Of a stretch of 64,000 bases of DNA, positions 50,463 to 59,191 are shown in pieces (position 1 is the stretch's first letter; each line of letters starts with the position of its first letter). The notes beneath the pieces were generated by a model. It saw only the letters and a program-made list of their open reading frames with translations, did not search any database and was not told where the DNA came from. Origin of the DNA: JAAYJS01 sp964346185 (GTDB lineage: Bacteria; Bacillota; Clostridia; Eubacteriales; Eubacteriaceae); assembly GCA_964346185.1 (NCBI GenBank), contig CAYFTR010000001.1:1-64000 (forward strand), given 5' to 3'. The position numbers and the translations under genes were made by a program.

Positions 50463-52267
50463 TGCAACTGAATTATCGTACACGGTTGATTTTATATAAC
50501 ATGACCCTCTATGTAGGGTCATTTATATTCATCTATTTTTTGGTTTTACAAGGCTTATGGTACATAAGTATCGATAATAAAAAAGCCGAAACCCAGCAAA
50601 CCGTACGTGACGCACAACTGGCTGTTGTGGAAACCCTTAAACTCTACAACAAGCCTGAAAAAACGGCGGTGGAGGATTTTAACCAAAATTACCGACTCTA
50701 TTACAACCGATTAAACCGGTTTATCGATCAGCGTTTTCTTCTATACAACGCCGAAGGGCAATTTTTAATGGATTCCTACAACGGGTACGACCTGCCGGAC
50801 ATTAATGACGAATTGTCTCTGTCCGTTGAAAATCATCAACCGGTGATGACCGTTCGAACCGAAAACAATAATACCCACCTCCTATATGCCGCCCCTCTGA
50901 AAATAGACAGCAATACCGTCGGTTATATCGTTACAATTAACAGACTTAATATTACCGATGCCATGACCAAGAGCTTTACACTGCTTTACGCCTTCGGTGC
51001 CTTGCTCTGTTTTATTACACTTTTTATGGTTGTTCTTACATTTGCCAACCACATGATTTCACCTTTAAAGGAATTAACGGAACTCTCCGGAAAAATTGCC
51101 GAAGGTCATTATGATGTAACCGTTCAATATTTTAAAAAAGATGAAATCGGTGACTTAACCCATGTCTACAATAATATGACCAGAAACATCAACATGGCGA
51201 TTCGTCAACTGGATTCCGAACGAAAACGGTTGGCAAGCCTGCTGGCCGCCTTGGACGACGGTGTATTGGGGTTGGACCAGAACGGACGAGTCATCTCTTA
51301 CAACTCCTATATCCGAACTTATTTTAACGTCAGTAGCCCGAAAAGTATCTACGACTTTCAACACCAGTCCTTTCTTCGGGATATTTACGATAAATTGCGT
51401 TCCGGCGTTCCCCACGTCATTGAAGAAATAGAGATCGACAACAAACAATTGCTACTCATCGGCAGTCCCACTTCCGGCAGTGATTTGGAAGTCAACTATT
51501 TAATTTTAATCCGTAACATTACAGCCCATAAACAATTGGAAAAAGAACAGAAAAAGTTTATCTCTTCGGTTTCCCACGAGTTGCGAACACCGTTAACTAC
51601 CATTATCGGTTATACGGATATGCTGCTCAGACGCAATGTCGAAGACCGGGCCGTCATTACTAAATCCCTTAACTCCATCAATAAAGAGGGACATCGTTTA
51701 CTGCGTTTAGTCGATGATCTTATCAATATTCATCAGTACGATCTTCCGGAGTTTGACATCAACAAATCCAATGTCAACCTTTATCAATTGTTGGAAACCG
51801 TCGTGGAGCATATGCGTGTTAAATCCTTTACCAAAGATATTGACATTCTGCTAGGCGGCGACCCCGATATGCCCATGGTTTTCGGCGACTACGACCGCCT
51901 GCAACAGCTCTTTACCAATATCATCCACAACAGCATAAAATACTCGAACCGTGGGGACGTTATTAATGTATTTGCGGCACTCAACCACGAAAATCCCAAC
52001 TACGTAACCGTTTCAGTCAGGGACTACGGCATCGGTATTTCCGAAAACGAAAAAGCCAGAATTTTCGATGCCTTTTACCGCGTAGAGGAAGACAGAGCCC
52101 GCTCCGACGGCGAAGGCGGTGCCGGTATCGGCCTTAATCTGGTCAAAGAAATACTCGACAAACACAACGGTTACATCCGTGTAGACAGCCACGAGGACGA
52201 AGGAACCAATATGATTGTCAACTTGCCCGTCATACAATTGGAAGACGAAGGGAACAGCCATGAATAA
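50462..52267 (+). CDS. walK: Sensor histidine kinase (WalK-like)
   Basis: A 601-residue membrane kinase. TM1 ~9-35, extracellular sensing domain ~36-168, TM2 ~172-198, HAMP ~198-250, PAS ~255-350, HisKA with H372 (SSVSHELRTPLTT), then HATPase with N box NIIHNSIKYSN, G1 DYGIGIS and G2 GEGGAGIGLNL. Domain order matches WalK. It overlaps the lipoprotein gene by 8 nt. Confidence 0.92.
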   Translation: MQLNYRTRLILYNMTLYVGSFIFIYFLVLQGLWYISIDNKKAETQQTVRDAQLAVVETLKLYNKPEKTAVEDFNQNYRLYYNRLNRFIDQRFLLYNAEGQFLMDSYNGYDLPDINDELSLSVENHQPVMTVRTENNNTHLLYAAPLKIDSNTVGYIVTINRLNITDAMTKSFTLLYAFGALLCFITLFMVVLTFANHMISPLKELTELSGKIAEGHYDVTVQYFKKDEIGDLTHVYNNMTRNINMAIRQLDSERKRLASLLAALDDGVLGLDQNGRVISYNSYIRTYFNVSSPKSIYDFQHQSFLRDIYDKLRSGVPHVIEEIEIDNKQLLLIGSPTSGSDLEVNYLILIRNITAHKQLEKEQKKFISSVSHELRTPLTTIIGYTDMLLRRNVEDRAVITKSLNSINKEGHRLLRLVDDLINIHQYDLPEFDINKSNVNLYQLLETVVEHMRVKSFTKDIDILLGGDPDMPMVFGDYDRLQQLFTNIIHNSIKYSNRGDVINVFAALNHENPNYVTVSVRDYGIGISENEKARIFDAFYRVEEDRARSDGEGGAGIGLNLVKEILDKHNGYIRVDSHEDEGTNMIVNLPVIQLEDEGNSHE

Positions 52268-53414
52268 AACAAAAATAAAAGTACTCAGTGTAACCCTTAG
52301 TATCTCTCTTCTGTTATCGGGTTGCAGCTCCATCTTTTTTATGAAGGATAAACCGACTGTCGTTGAGGATCAAAGCGAAATACAAATGGCCGCTATTTCC
52401 GATTACCAATATCTCAGTGCAGGCATTGTACAAAGTTACGATACAACAACACACAACTTATTGTTAACGGATCGTTCCTCTGCAGCTCCCGCTTCCAATG
52501 CCATTAATAACTTCGATCAACGTTCGGAAAATAAATTAAGTAACCTGGTTCTATCCGATAAAATCCATCACATGGCGTGCTACGACAACAACAACGAGGG
52601 TATCTATTATCTCCAACAGGAAAGCGACACCAATGTCAACTCGGATACTGGCATCGGCAATCAACAGCTGATATGGACCTCTTTGGACAAGAGCGTTACC
52701 GAAATTGTCTCCCATCCGGATTACTCCGTCACCTCACCCTTTTATGTTATGGCGGATAACAATGTTCTCTACGCCAACAACAAGAACGAAATTGTGGTTA
52801 CCAATCATGAACAATACAGAAAAGTTTACAAAAATGTAGAAAACCACCGTATCAGTCAACTCGCTTGCGACTCCGAGTTAAATACGATGGTTTATATCGG
52901 AAAAACACCGAAGGACGATAAAAACAGGCTTTACATGGTCGAACTTAAAGATAACAATTTAAAACCTGTTTTACTGGAATCCGACGTACCTTATTTTGAT
53001 TATAACGCAAATACGGGAACCTTGGCATATATTAAGGAAACCGCAACGGATAACAAAATTTACACTTTCAATTTAAGGACACCCGAACCTCCGGAAATCC
53101 TTTATAGCGGTAAGATTAAACGGGTGTTTATTGCTCCAGACGATTCCGGATTATTTTTTACACGAAGCAGTGACTCGACAAAAAAACCCTTGGAAGCTAT
53201 TTACTATTCGAGCCTAGAAGGAGAAAACATCACACAAGTCACTTCACCTTTAAACTTGGCATCAAAAATTATCATCGAACCGAACAGTCAAACCCTGTAC
53301 TTTTCGGTCGAAAGCAACCAGCCGACAGAACCTGCCGGCGATTATATGGTTGATGTGTATGCACTGCATTACCGCTTACCGGAATCCGACCGAGTCGCCC
53401 GTGCATATAACTAA
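52260..53414 (+). CDS. Lipoprotein linked to the WalRK-like operon, beta-propeller-like
   Basis: A 384-residue lipoprotein with signal peptide and lipobox LLLSGC (residues ~14-19). The rest is beta-rich with repeated Asp/Asn-rich motifs (GIYYLQQES, LYMVELKDN, SGLFFTRSSD, TLYFSVESN), suggesting a TolB-like or DUF5050-like beta propeller. I do not see similarity to YycH or YycI, which occupy this place in Bacilli. Start ATG 52260 lies inside the walK end with GAAGGG upstream. It may modulate the kinase at the outer membrane face; this is inference from position. Confidence 0.8.
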   Translation: MNKTKIKVLSVTLSISLLLSGCSSIFFMKDKPTVVEDQSEIQMAAISDYQYLSAGIVQSYDTTTHNLLLTDRSSAAPASNAINNFDQRSENKLSNLVLSDKIHHMACYDNNNEGIYYLQQESDTNVNSDTGIGNQQLIWTSLDKSVTEIVSHPDYSVTSPFYVMADNNVLYANNKNEIVVTNHEQYRKVYKNVENHRISQLACDSELNTMVYIGKTPKDDKNRLYMVELKDNNLKPVLLESDVPYFDYNANTGTLAYIKETATDNKIYTFNLRTPEPPEILYSGKIKRVFIAPDDSGLFFTRSSDSTKKPLEAIYYSSLEGENITQVTSPLNLASKIIIEPNSQTLYFSVESNQPTEPAGDYMVDVYALHYRLPESDRVARAYN

Positions 53415-53605
53415 ATCTTTCAGACGAGGTAGACACAGGGAAAATGAATATTGTCGTCTCTTTAATTGACTGACATATGCCGATAAACACGAGCTGTTTC
53501 AAAGGATCTTTTTAATTTTCTATACATCTAAAATAAATAATGTTATAATTACTAAATAACGATCAAAAATAAAACATATCTTTTTTAAGGAGGAAGCAAC
53601 AACTT

Positions 53606-54904
53606 ATGGACATAGACGGTCCTTCTGCGGGCATATTAATTTTATTTTTACTCATGTCTGCTTATTTTTCCGCTTCGGAAACGGCATTTTCATCTTATAA
53701 TCGTATACGCATAAAAAACTATGCCTCCAACGGCGATAAGCGTGCACAATTGGTACTCAAAATCAGTGACGATTTTGACCGTCTGCTTACGGCAGTTTTG
53801 GTAGGCAATAATATTGTCAACATATCTATTGCTTCGATAACTACGGTTATTGTTACCAATTTGGCTACGGGCAACTACGGTGTACCGATTGCCACCGCTA
53901 TTTCGACCGGTGCCATTTTGCTGATCGGTGAAATTACGCCAAAAAGTATTGCAAAAGAATACGCGGAAACCTTCGTATTAAAAACCGCAAGCATCATGCA
54001 CGGGATTATCCTAGTGTTGACACCGGTTACTTTTTTGTTTCAACTGTGGAAAGCATTGGCTCGTAAATTTTTTAAATCAAAAAAAGAACCGAATTATACC
54101 GATGAAGAACTGATGACCATAGTCGATGAAGCCGAAACCGAAGGTGTTCTGGAAAAACACGAGGTCGACTTGATACGCTCCGCTATAGAATTTGACGACT
54201 TGAACGCGAGCGACATCGCAATTCCCCGCGTGGACATTACCGCCGTGGATATCGAAACCCCCATGGAAGAGATTGATCTTGCCTTTGCGACCCACGGTTA
54301 TTCCAGATTGCCGGTTTACCGCGACACCATCGACAATATTATCGGCATGATTCACGAAAAAGATTTCCACTACCTGTACCGTGCTAAGGCCGATTCTATC
54401 GAACAAATTATATCCAATGTGGTGTACGCAACGGAAAACACAAAAATATCCCTCTTATTAAAACAATTACAAACTTCCAAAACTCACATGGCCATTATTG
54501 CGGACGAATTTGGCGGTACTTTCGGCTTGGTAACCATGGAGGACATCTTGGAGGAATTGGTCGGCGACATCTGGGATGAACACGATGAAATAGATGATAA
54601 ATTCAGACCGATCGACGATAAATCCACCTTGGTTTCCTGTCACGCCAATTTAATCGACATGTTTGAATATTTTCAAATAGATTTTAAAAATGTCGACCTG
54701 GAATCCAATACTGTCAACGGTTGGGTCATCGAGCAACTCATGCACATACCCAAACCGGGCGAAACGTTCCGATACCAAAACGTTGAAGTGTTAGTGACAA
54801 AATCCAGCCATAAAGCCGTTACGGAAATTAAAGTCACCCGTCTGGATTTAGATGAACTCAATGAAACCGACAACGAAAGCCACTTACCGGAAGCCGTATC
54901 CTGA
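53606..54904 (+). CDS. CNNM/CorC (hemolysin C-like) family membrane protein
   Basis: A 432-residue protein of the CNNM-transport/HlyC-CorC family. The N-terminal DUF21/CNNM domain has four hydrophobic segments in ~8-145 (SAYFSASETAFSSYN and GEITPKSIAKEYAE are typical). CBS domains lie at ~200-320 (IPRVDITAVD, YSRLPVYRDTIDNIIGMIHEKD). The CorC_HlyC domain follows at ~340-420. The family is linked to magnesium or sodium transport and cobalt resistance, not to hemolysis. TATAAT near 53552; AAGGAGG before the ATG. Confidence 0.92.
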   Translation: MDIDGPSAGILILFLLMSAYFSASETAFSSYNRIRIKNYASNGDKRAQLVLKISDDFDRLLTAVLVGNNIVNISIASITTVIVTNLATGNYGVPIATAISTGAILLIGEITPKSIAKEYAETFVLKTASIMHGIILVLTPVTFLFQLWKALARKFFKSKKEPNYTDEELMTIVDEAETEGVLEKHEVDLIRSAIEFDDLNASDIAIPRVDITAVDIETPMEEIDLAFATHGYSRLPVYRDTIDNIIGMIHEKDFHYLYRAKADSIEQIISNVVYATENTKISLLLKQLQTSKTHMAIIADEFGGTFGLVTMEDILEELVGDIWDEHDEIDDKFRPIDDKSTLVSCHANLIDMFEYFQIDFKNVDLESNTVNGWVIEQLMHIPKPGETFRYQNVEVLVTKSSHKAVTEIKVTRLDLDELNETDNESHLPEAVS

Positions 54905-54926
54905 ATTATTTAAGAACATTTGCTAT

Positions 54927-54964
54927 TATCCATATCCGTTTGAGTTTTCTCAAACGGATATTTT
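54927..54964 (+). terminator. Terminator after the CNNM gene
   Basis: ATATCCGTTTGAG / CTCAAACGGATAT with a 5-nt loop and a T-rich tail. Confidence 0.8.
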
Positions 54965-55136
54965 ACTTTAAAATACCTTTTAAGCAACACAAATAAAGCA
55001 CATTGCGTTATTTACATACACTTTGTTTTTTGCAAACGGTGTCAATGAAAACTTTACATGAACAGTCTATTTTTTTAATATTTTATATGTTACAATATTT
55101 TTGTTTAAGAATTTCTAAAGGAGTAACTATATTAAC

Positions 55137-56384
55137 ATGAGCATTTTAAAGGGAAATCTGATTTTTGGGCAATCCGGAGGACCGACGGCGGTCATCAACG
55201 CTTCTGCAGCCGGTGTATTTACGGAGGCTCTAAAAAGAAATGATGTCATCGAAAAAGTCTATGGTGCTGCTCATGGTATCGTCGGGATTTTAAACGAGCA
55301 ACTTTACGATATCGGTCAGGAAGATCCCTCTGAAATACAATTGCTAAAAACGACGCCCTCTTCCGAGCTGGGCTCTTGTCGTTATAAATTATCGGACCCC
55401 GATGTTGACGACACCGATTATCATAAAATTTTAGAAGTGTTTAAGAAATATAACGTTCGCTATTTTCTGTACAACGGCGGCAACGACTCTATGGATACCT
55501 GTAACAAAATATCCAACTATTTAAAGCACCACGATTACGAATGTCGTGTCATGGGTGTTCCTAAAACCATAGACAACGACTTGTACGGCACAGACCATTG
55601 CCCCGGCTATGCCTCCGCCGCACGATATATTGCCACCGCTACCATGGAAGTATATAAAGACGCCAATGTGTACGACAATACGATGATATGTGTTCTTGAA
55701 GTGATGGGACGCCATGCCGGCTGGTTAACGGCGGCAACAGCCTTAGCCTCTACCCACGGTTGCGGACCGGATTTAATTTATTTACCGGAAATCCCCTTTG
55801 ATATGGACACAATGCTCCAGGATACATATAAAATATTTAAAAAGAAAAAGAAAGTAATGATTGCCGTTTCGGAAGGCGTTAAAACCAAGGACGGTAAATT
55901 TATTCCCGAACTGGTCACCGAGGAGATTGCCCGCGACTCCTTCGGTCACGCGCAATTAGGCGGTGCCGCATCGGTTCTGGCCGATTACCTGAAATATATG
56001 ATCGGCGGCAAGGTGCGCGGTATCGAGTTTTCTTTATTGCAACGTTGTGCTTCCCATTGGGCATCGAAAATTGATGTCGACGAAGCTTACCTAGCCGGTG
56101 CTACCGCTGTTCAAAAAATGATTGAGGGTTGTTCCGGTTATATGATTGCCTACGATCGTGTCTCCGATAACCCCTACCGCTGCGAGATGAAATTGGTCGA
56201 CCTGACAGAAGCCGCCAATATCGAAAAAACAATTCCGAGACACTGGATTAACGAAGAAGGCAATTTTGTCACCCGGGATTTTATCGACTACGCCGCGCCG
56301 CTGATCGCCGAACCCTCGATGCCGCCGCTGGTAAACGGCTTACCGAGGTTTGCCAAATTAAAAAAAGTATTGGCTACAAAATAA
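55137..56384 (+). CDS. pfp: Pyrophosphate-type 6-phosphofructokinase
   Basis: A 415-residue PFK. Two residue choices indicate PPi rather than ATP as phosphoryl donor: GGNDSMD, with Asp where ATP enzymes have Gly in GGDGS, and GVPKTIDNDL with Lys after Pro. The N-terminal loop is GQSGGPTAVIN and MGRHAGWL is present. It has its own promoter region and terminator. The enzyme works reversibly near equilibrium and saves ATP in anaerobes. An ATP-type PfkA is encoded 2 kb away. Confidence 0.9.
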   Translation: MSILKGNLIFGQSGGPTAVINASAAGVFTEALKRNDVIEKVYGAAHGIVGILNEQLYDIGQEDPSEIQLLKTTPSSELGSCRYKLSDPDVDDTDYHKILEVFKKYNVRYFLYNGGNDSMDTCNKISNYLKHHDYECRVMGVPKTIDNDLYGTDHCPGYASAARYIATATMEVYKDANVYDNTMICVLEVMGRHAGWLTAATALASTHGCGPDLIYLPEIPFDMDTMLQDTYKIFKKKKKVMIAVSEGVKTKDGKFIPELVTEEIARDSFGHAQLGGAASVLADYLKYMIGGKVRGIEFSLLQRCASHWASKIDVDEAYLAGATAVQKMIEGCSGYMIAYDRVSDNPYRCEMKLVDLTEAANIEKTIPRHWINEEGNFVTRDFIDYAAPLIAEPSMPPLVNGLPRFAKLKKVLATK

Positions 56385-56397
56385 TTTTTGCGCAGAC

Positions 56398-56442
56398 ACA
56401 AAAAAGAAGCTCCCGATTGTAAGTTTGTGGAGCTTCTTTTTT
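56398..56442. terminator. Bidirectional terminator between pfp and pyk
   Basis: AAAAAGAAGCTCC / GGAGCTTCTTTTT with a 15-nt loop, between convergent genes. Confidence 0.82.
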
Positions 56443-56452
56443 ATGTCGTTTA

Positions 56453-58219
56453 TTAACGGGTTATTCTGACACTTCCCATGTAAACCGCACCCCGTTGCGG
56501 ATCAACGGTAATGACATCTCTATCTTTAATCAACTCAAAGGCTTTTGCGACGCCGACAATCGCGGGGATCCCGTTTTGTTTTGCCAGTTTGGCACCCTCC
56601 GATTTTTTTCCGTCACTTTCTTCGGTAATCAGTGCAGCCGCTTTGCTTAACAGCCATTCCATATTATGGTTAAATGTTTTAGCGACAACAATATCGCCTT
56701 CGCTGATATCCTCTTGGTGTTCGATATCTATAAGACGTGCATAGCCCGTAACCGGTTTTTTGCCGATGCCGATGCCTTTTAAGACGGCATCACCGACAAC
56801 ATGCACCATAATCATATTGGTATAGCCTTGAACACCTAAGGGCACACCGGCGGCAATTACCACCGTGTCTCCGGTTTTAATGGCCCCCAATTGTTCAACC
56901 GATTCGACGGCTTCATGAACCAATTCGTCGTTGGATTCAAACTTTTCCTGATATAGACAATAAACGCCCCAAGTTAAGGTTAAACGCCTGACGGTTCTAA
57001 CATCATCGGAAACCGCAAATATTTTACAGTCGGGCCGATATTTCGCAAGCATTCTGGGTGTGTAGCCCGATGCGGAGGCCGCAATAATGGCTTTGGCATC
57101 GACATTTTCGACAATGGACACCACTGCCGAACTGACTGCATTGGTCACGGTGTTTTCGCCATGTTCCACAACCAAGCGTCGTTTGTAGGCATCGGAGGAT
57201 TCAATCATTTGAACGGTGTTGGCCATCATCTTAACGGCTTCCAAGGGGTAAAGCCCCACAGCAGTTTCACCGGAGAGCATCACCGCATCGGTTCCGTCAA
57301 AAACGGCATTGGCTACGTCGGCCACTTCCGCTCTGGTCGGTCTGGGGTTGCGAATCATCGAGTCCAGCATTTGTGTCGCCGTGATAACCGGTTTGCCCAA
57401 CAAGTTACATTTGCGAATAATGGCTTTTTGTGCAAGGGGTACTTCTTCCGGCGGAATTTCCACACCCAAGTCCCCCCGTGCTACCATAATGCCGTCGCAG
57501 ACCGCCAAAATACGGTCGATATTTTCGACGCCTTCTCTGTTTTCGATCTTTGCGATAATCTGTATATGAGAACCGCCGTTGTTATCCAGAATTTTTCTGA
57601 TGGCAATGACATCTTGCGGTTTTCTCACAAAGGATGCCGCAACAAAATCAATCCCCTGTTCGATACCGAAGATTAAATCCTTTTCGTCCTGTTCCGTTAA
57701 GCCGGGCAGGTTAATTTTGACATTGGGTACATTGACACCTTTGCGTACACCCAGTTCGCCGCCGTTGTCGATATGACATACAATTTCGGTGTCGCTCGGA
57801 ATATCGACAATGGTTAATTCAATTAAGCCGTCATCGATTAGAATACGGTTACCGACTGCTACATCCTTGGGTAAGTCGGCATAGGAGATGGATACTCTGT
57901 TTTCATCTCCCTGAATTTGTTCGGTGGTTAATGTGACGTGATTGCTTGTTTTAAGGATCACTTTTCCGTCAGCAAGTTGACCTGTACGAATTTCGGGACC
58001 TTTTGTATCCAATAAGATGGCAACGGGTATGCCTATCGCCTTACGTGCCGCTTTAACCTGTGCAATTCTTGCCGCATGTTCCGTGTGGCTGCCGTGGGAG
58101 AAGTTCATCCGAACAACATTCATACCGTTTTCAATTAAGGCTTCAACCATACCTTCGGGATCCGTTGCCGGTCCCAAAGTACAGACCATTTTTGTTCGTT
58201 TTAATTTATTTTTCATCAT
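56453..58219 (-). CDS. pyk: Pyruvate kinase with C-terminal PEP-utilising-type domain
   Basis: A 588-residue pyruvate kinase: FSHGSHTEH (~40), LDTKGPEIRTG (~70), the metal/PEP site KIENREGVENI and MVARGDLGVEIP (~240), and TATQMLDSM (~275). After the normal end at ~475 it carries an extra ~100-residue domain of the PEP-utiliser swivelling type, as in Bacillus enzymes. The phosphohistidine of that fold is missing: where TSH is expected the sequence reads KKSEGAKLA. Therefore it is probably structural. It follows pfkA by 15 nt in dnaE-pfkA-pyk. Confidence 0.96.
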   Translation of the reverse strand: MMKNKLKRTKMVCTLGPATDPEGMVEALIENGMNVVRMNFSHGSHTEHAARIAQVKAARKAIGIPVAILLDTKGPEIRTGQLADGKVILKTSNHVTLTTEQIQGDENRVSISYADLPKDVAVGNRILIDDGLIELTIVDIPSDTEIVCHIDNGGELGVRKGVNVPNVKINLPGLTEQDEKDLIFGIEQGIDFVAASFVRKPQDVIAIRKILDNNGGSHIQIIAKIENREGVENIDRILAVCDGIMVARGDLGVEIPPEEVPLAQKAIIRKCNLLGKPVITATQMLDSMIRNPRPTRAEVADVANAVFDGTDAVMLSGETAVGLYPLEAVKMMANTVQMIESSDAYKRRLVVEHGENTVTNAVSSAVVSIVENVDAKAIIAASASGYTPRMLAKYRPDCKIFAVSDDVRTVRRLTLTWGVYCLYQEKFESNDELVHEAVESVEQLGAIKTGDTVVIAAGVPLGVQGYTNMIMVHVVGDAVLKGIGIGKKPVTGYARLIDIEHQEDISEGDIVVAKTFNHNMEWLLSKAAALITEESDGKKSEGAKLAKQNGIPAIVGVAKAFELIKDRDVITVDPQRGAVYMGSVRITR

Positions 58220-58234
58220 TTTTCTTGCCTTTAT

Positions 58235-59191
58235 TTATATAGACAAAATTTTTATCTTTTCATAAAGATCTTTGTTGAAAGCCTTGGGGACTTCAAGTGC
58301 TTCTTCCAACGGCATGTTGACATAATTGCCGTTTTGTTTGACAATAACCCCGCCACTTTGGTTTTTAACAATTGCTTCTACCGCATGGTAGCCCATGTTG
58401 CCCGCCAAGTTTCTGTCGTAATGTGACGGCGATCCGCCTCTTTGTATGTACCCCAGGTTAGTGCCTCTGGTGCTGACGCGAGTTTGTTTTTCGATCGCAC
58501 CGATATAATCTCTATAGGAGCCCCGCCCTTCCGCCAACATAACAATGTTGTGCATTTTTCCTCTTTCCTTACCGCGAAGTAAAGTATTGCAAACCTCTTC
58601 GGGATCGTAGGGTACTTCGGGAATTATAACAACCTCCGCCCCGACGGAAAACCCGGAATACAAGGCTATGTCTCCGCATTTTCTGCCCATGACCTGCACC
58701 ACGTTGATACGGTTATGACTGTAGGTGGTATCTCTGATTTTGCTGATGGCATCAATAGCGGTATTAACCGCCGTATCAAATCCGATGGTAAAATCGCTGG
58801 CGCCGAAATCGTTATCGATAGTGGCGGGAATTCCCATCACGTTTATACCTAATTCTTTTAAAGCCAAAGCACCTTTTAAGCTGCCGTCACCGCCGATGAC
58901 CACCAAATGGTCGATACCATATTCGCTTAAAATGCGCACGGCGGTCTTTTGTCCCGTTACCGTTTGAAAAAACTCCGAACGGGAAGACTTAAGAATGGTC
59001 CCCCCCTGCTGTATGATATTGGCAACCGAAAAAACCGTTAGCGGTATAATATCTTTTTCCAATAAACCTGCATAGCCGTTATTAATACCGTAAATAGGTA
59101 TATCGTTATACACGGCGGTGCGAACCACCGCTCTTAATGCTGCATTCATTCCCGGTGCGTCGCCGCCACTGGTTAATACGCCGATTTTCAC
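58235..59191 (-). CDS. pfkA: ATP-dependent 6-phosphofructokinase
   Basis: PfkA (318 aa). ATP-type residues are GGDGSLKGA (~102) and GIPATIDND (~123; Ala/Thr, not Lys, after Pro), with TSGGDAPGMNAALR at the N-terminus and MGRKCGDIA. The start is GTG at 59191, sharing its G with the dnaE stop TAG (TAGTG), so it depends on translation of dnaE. It acts with the class II aldolase and pyruvate kinase in glycolysis and coexists with a PPi-type enzyme. Confidence 0.96.
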   Translation of the reverse strand: MKIGVLTSGGDAPGMNAALRAVVRTAVYNDIPIYGINNGYAGLLEKDIIPLTVFSVANIIQQGGTILKSSRSEFFQTVTGQKTAVRILSEYGIDHLVVIGGDGSLKGALALKELGINVMGIPATIDNDFGASDFTIGFDTAVNTAIDAISKIRDTTYSHNRINVVQVMGRKCGDIALYSGFSVGAEVVIIPEVPYDPEEVCNTLLRGKERGKMHNIVMLAEGRGSYRDYIGAIEKQTRVSTRGTNLGYIQRGGSPSHYDRNLAGNMGYHAVEAIVKNQSGGVIVKQNGNYVNMPLEEALEVPKAFNKDLYEKIKILSI

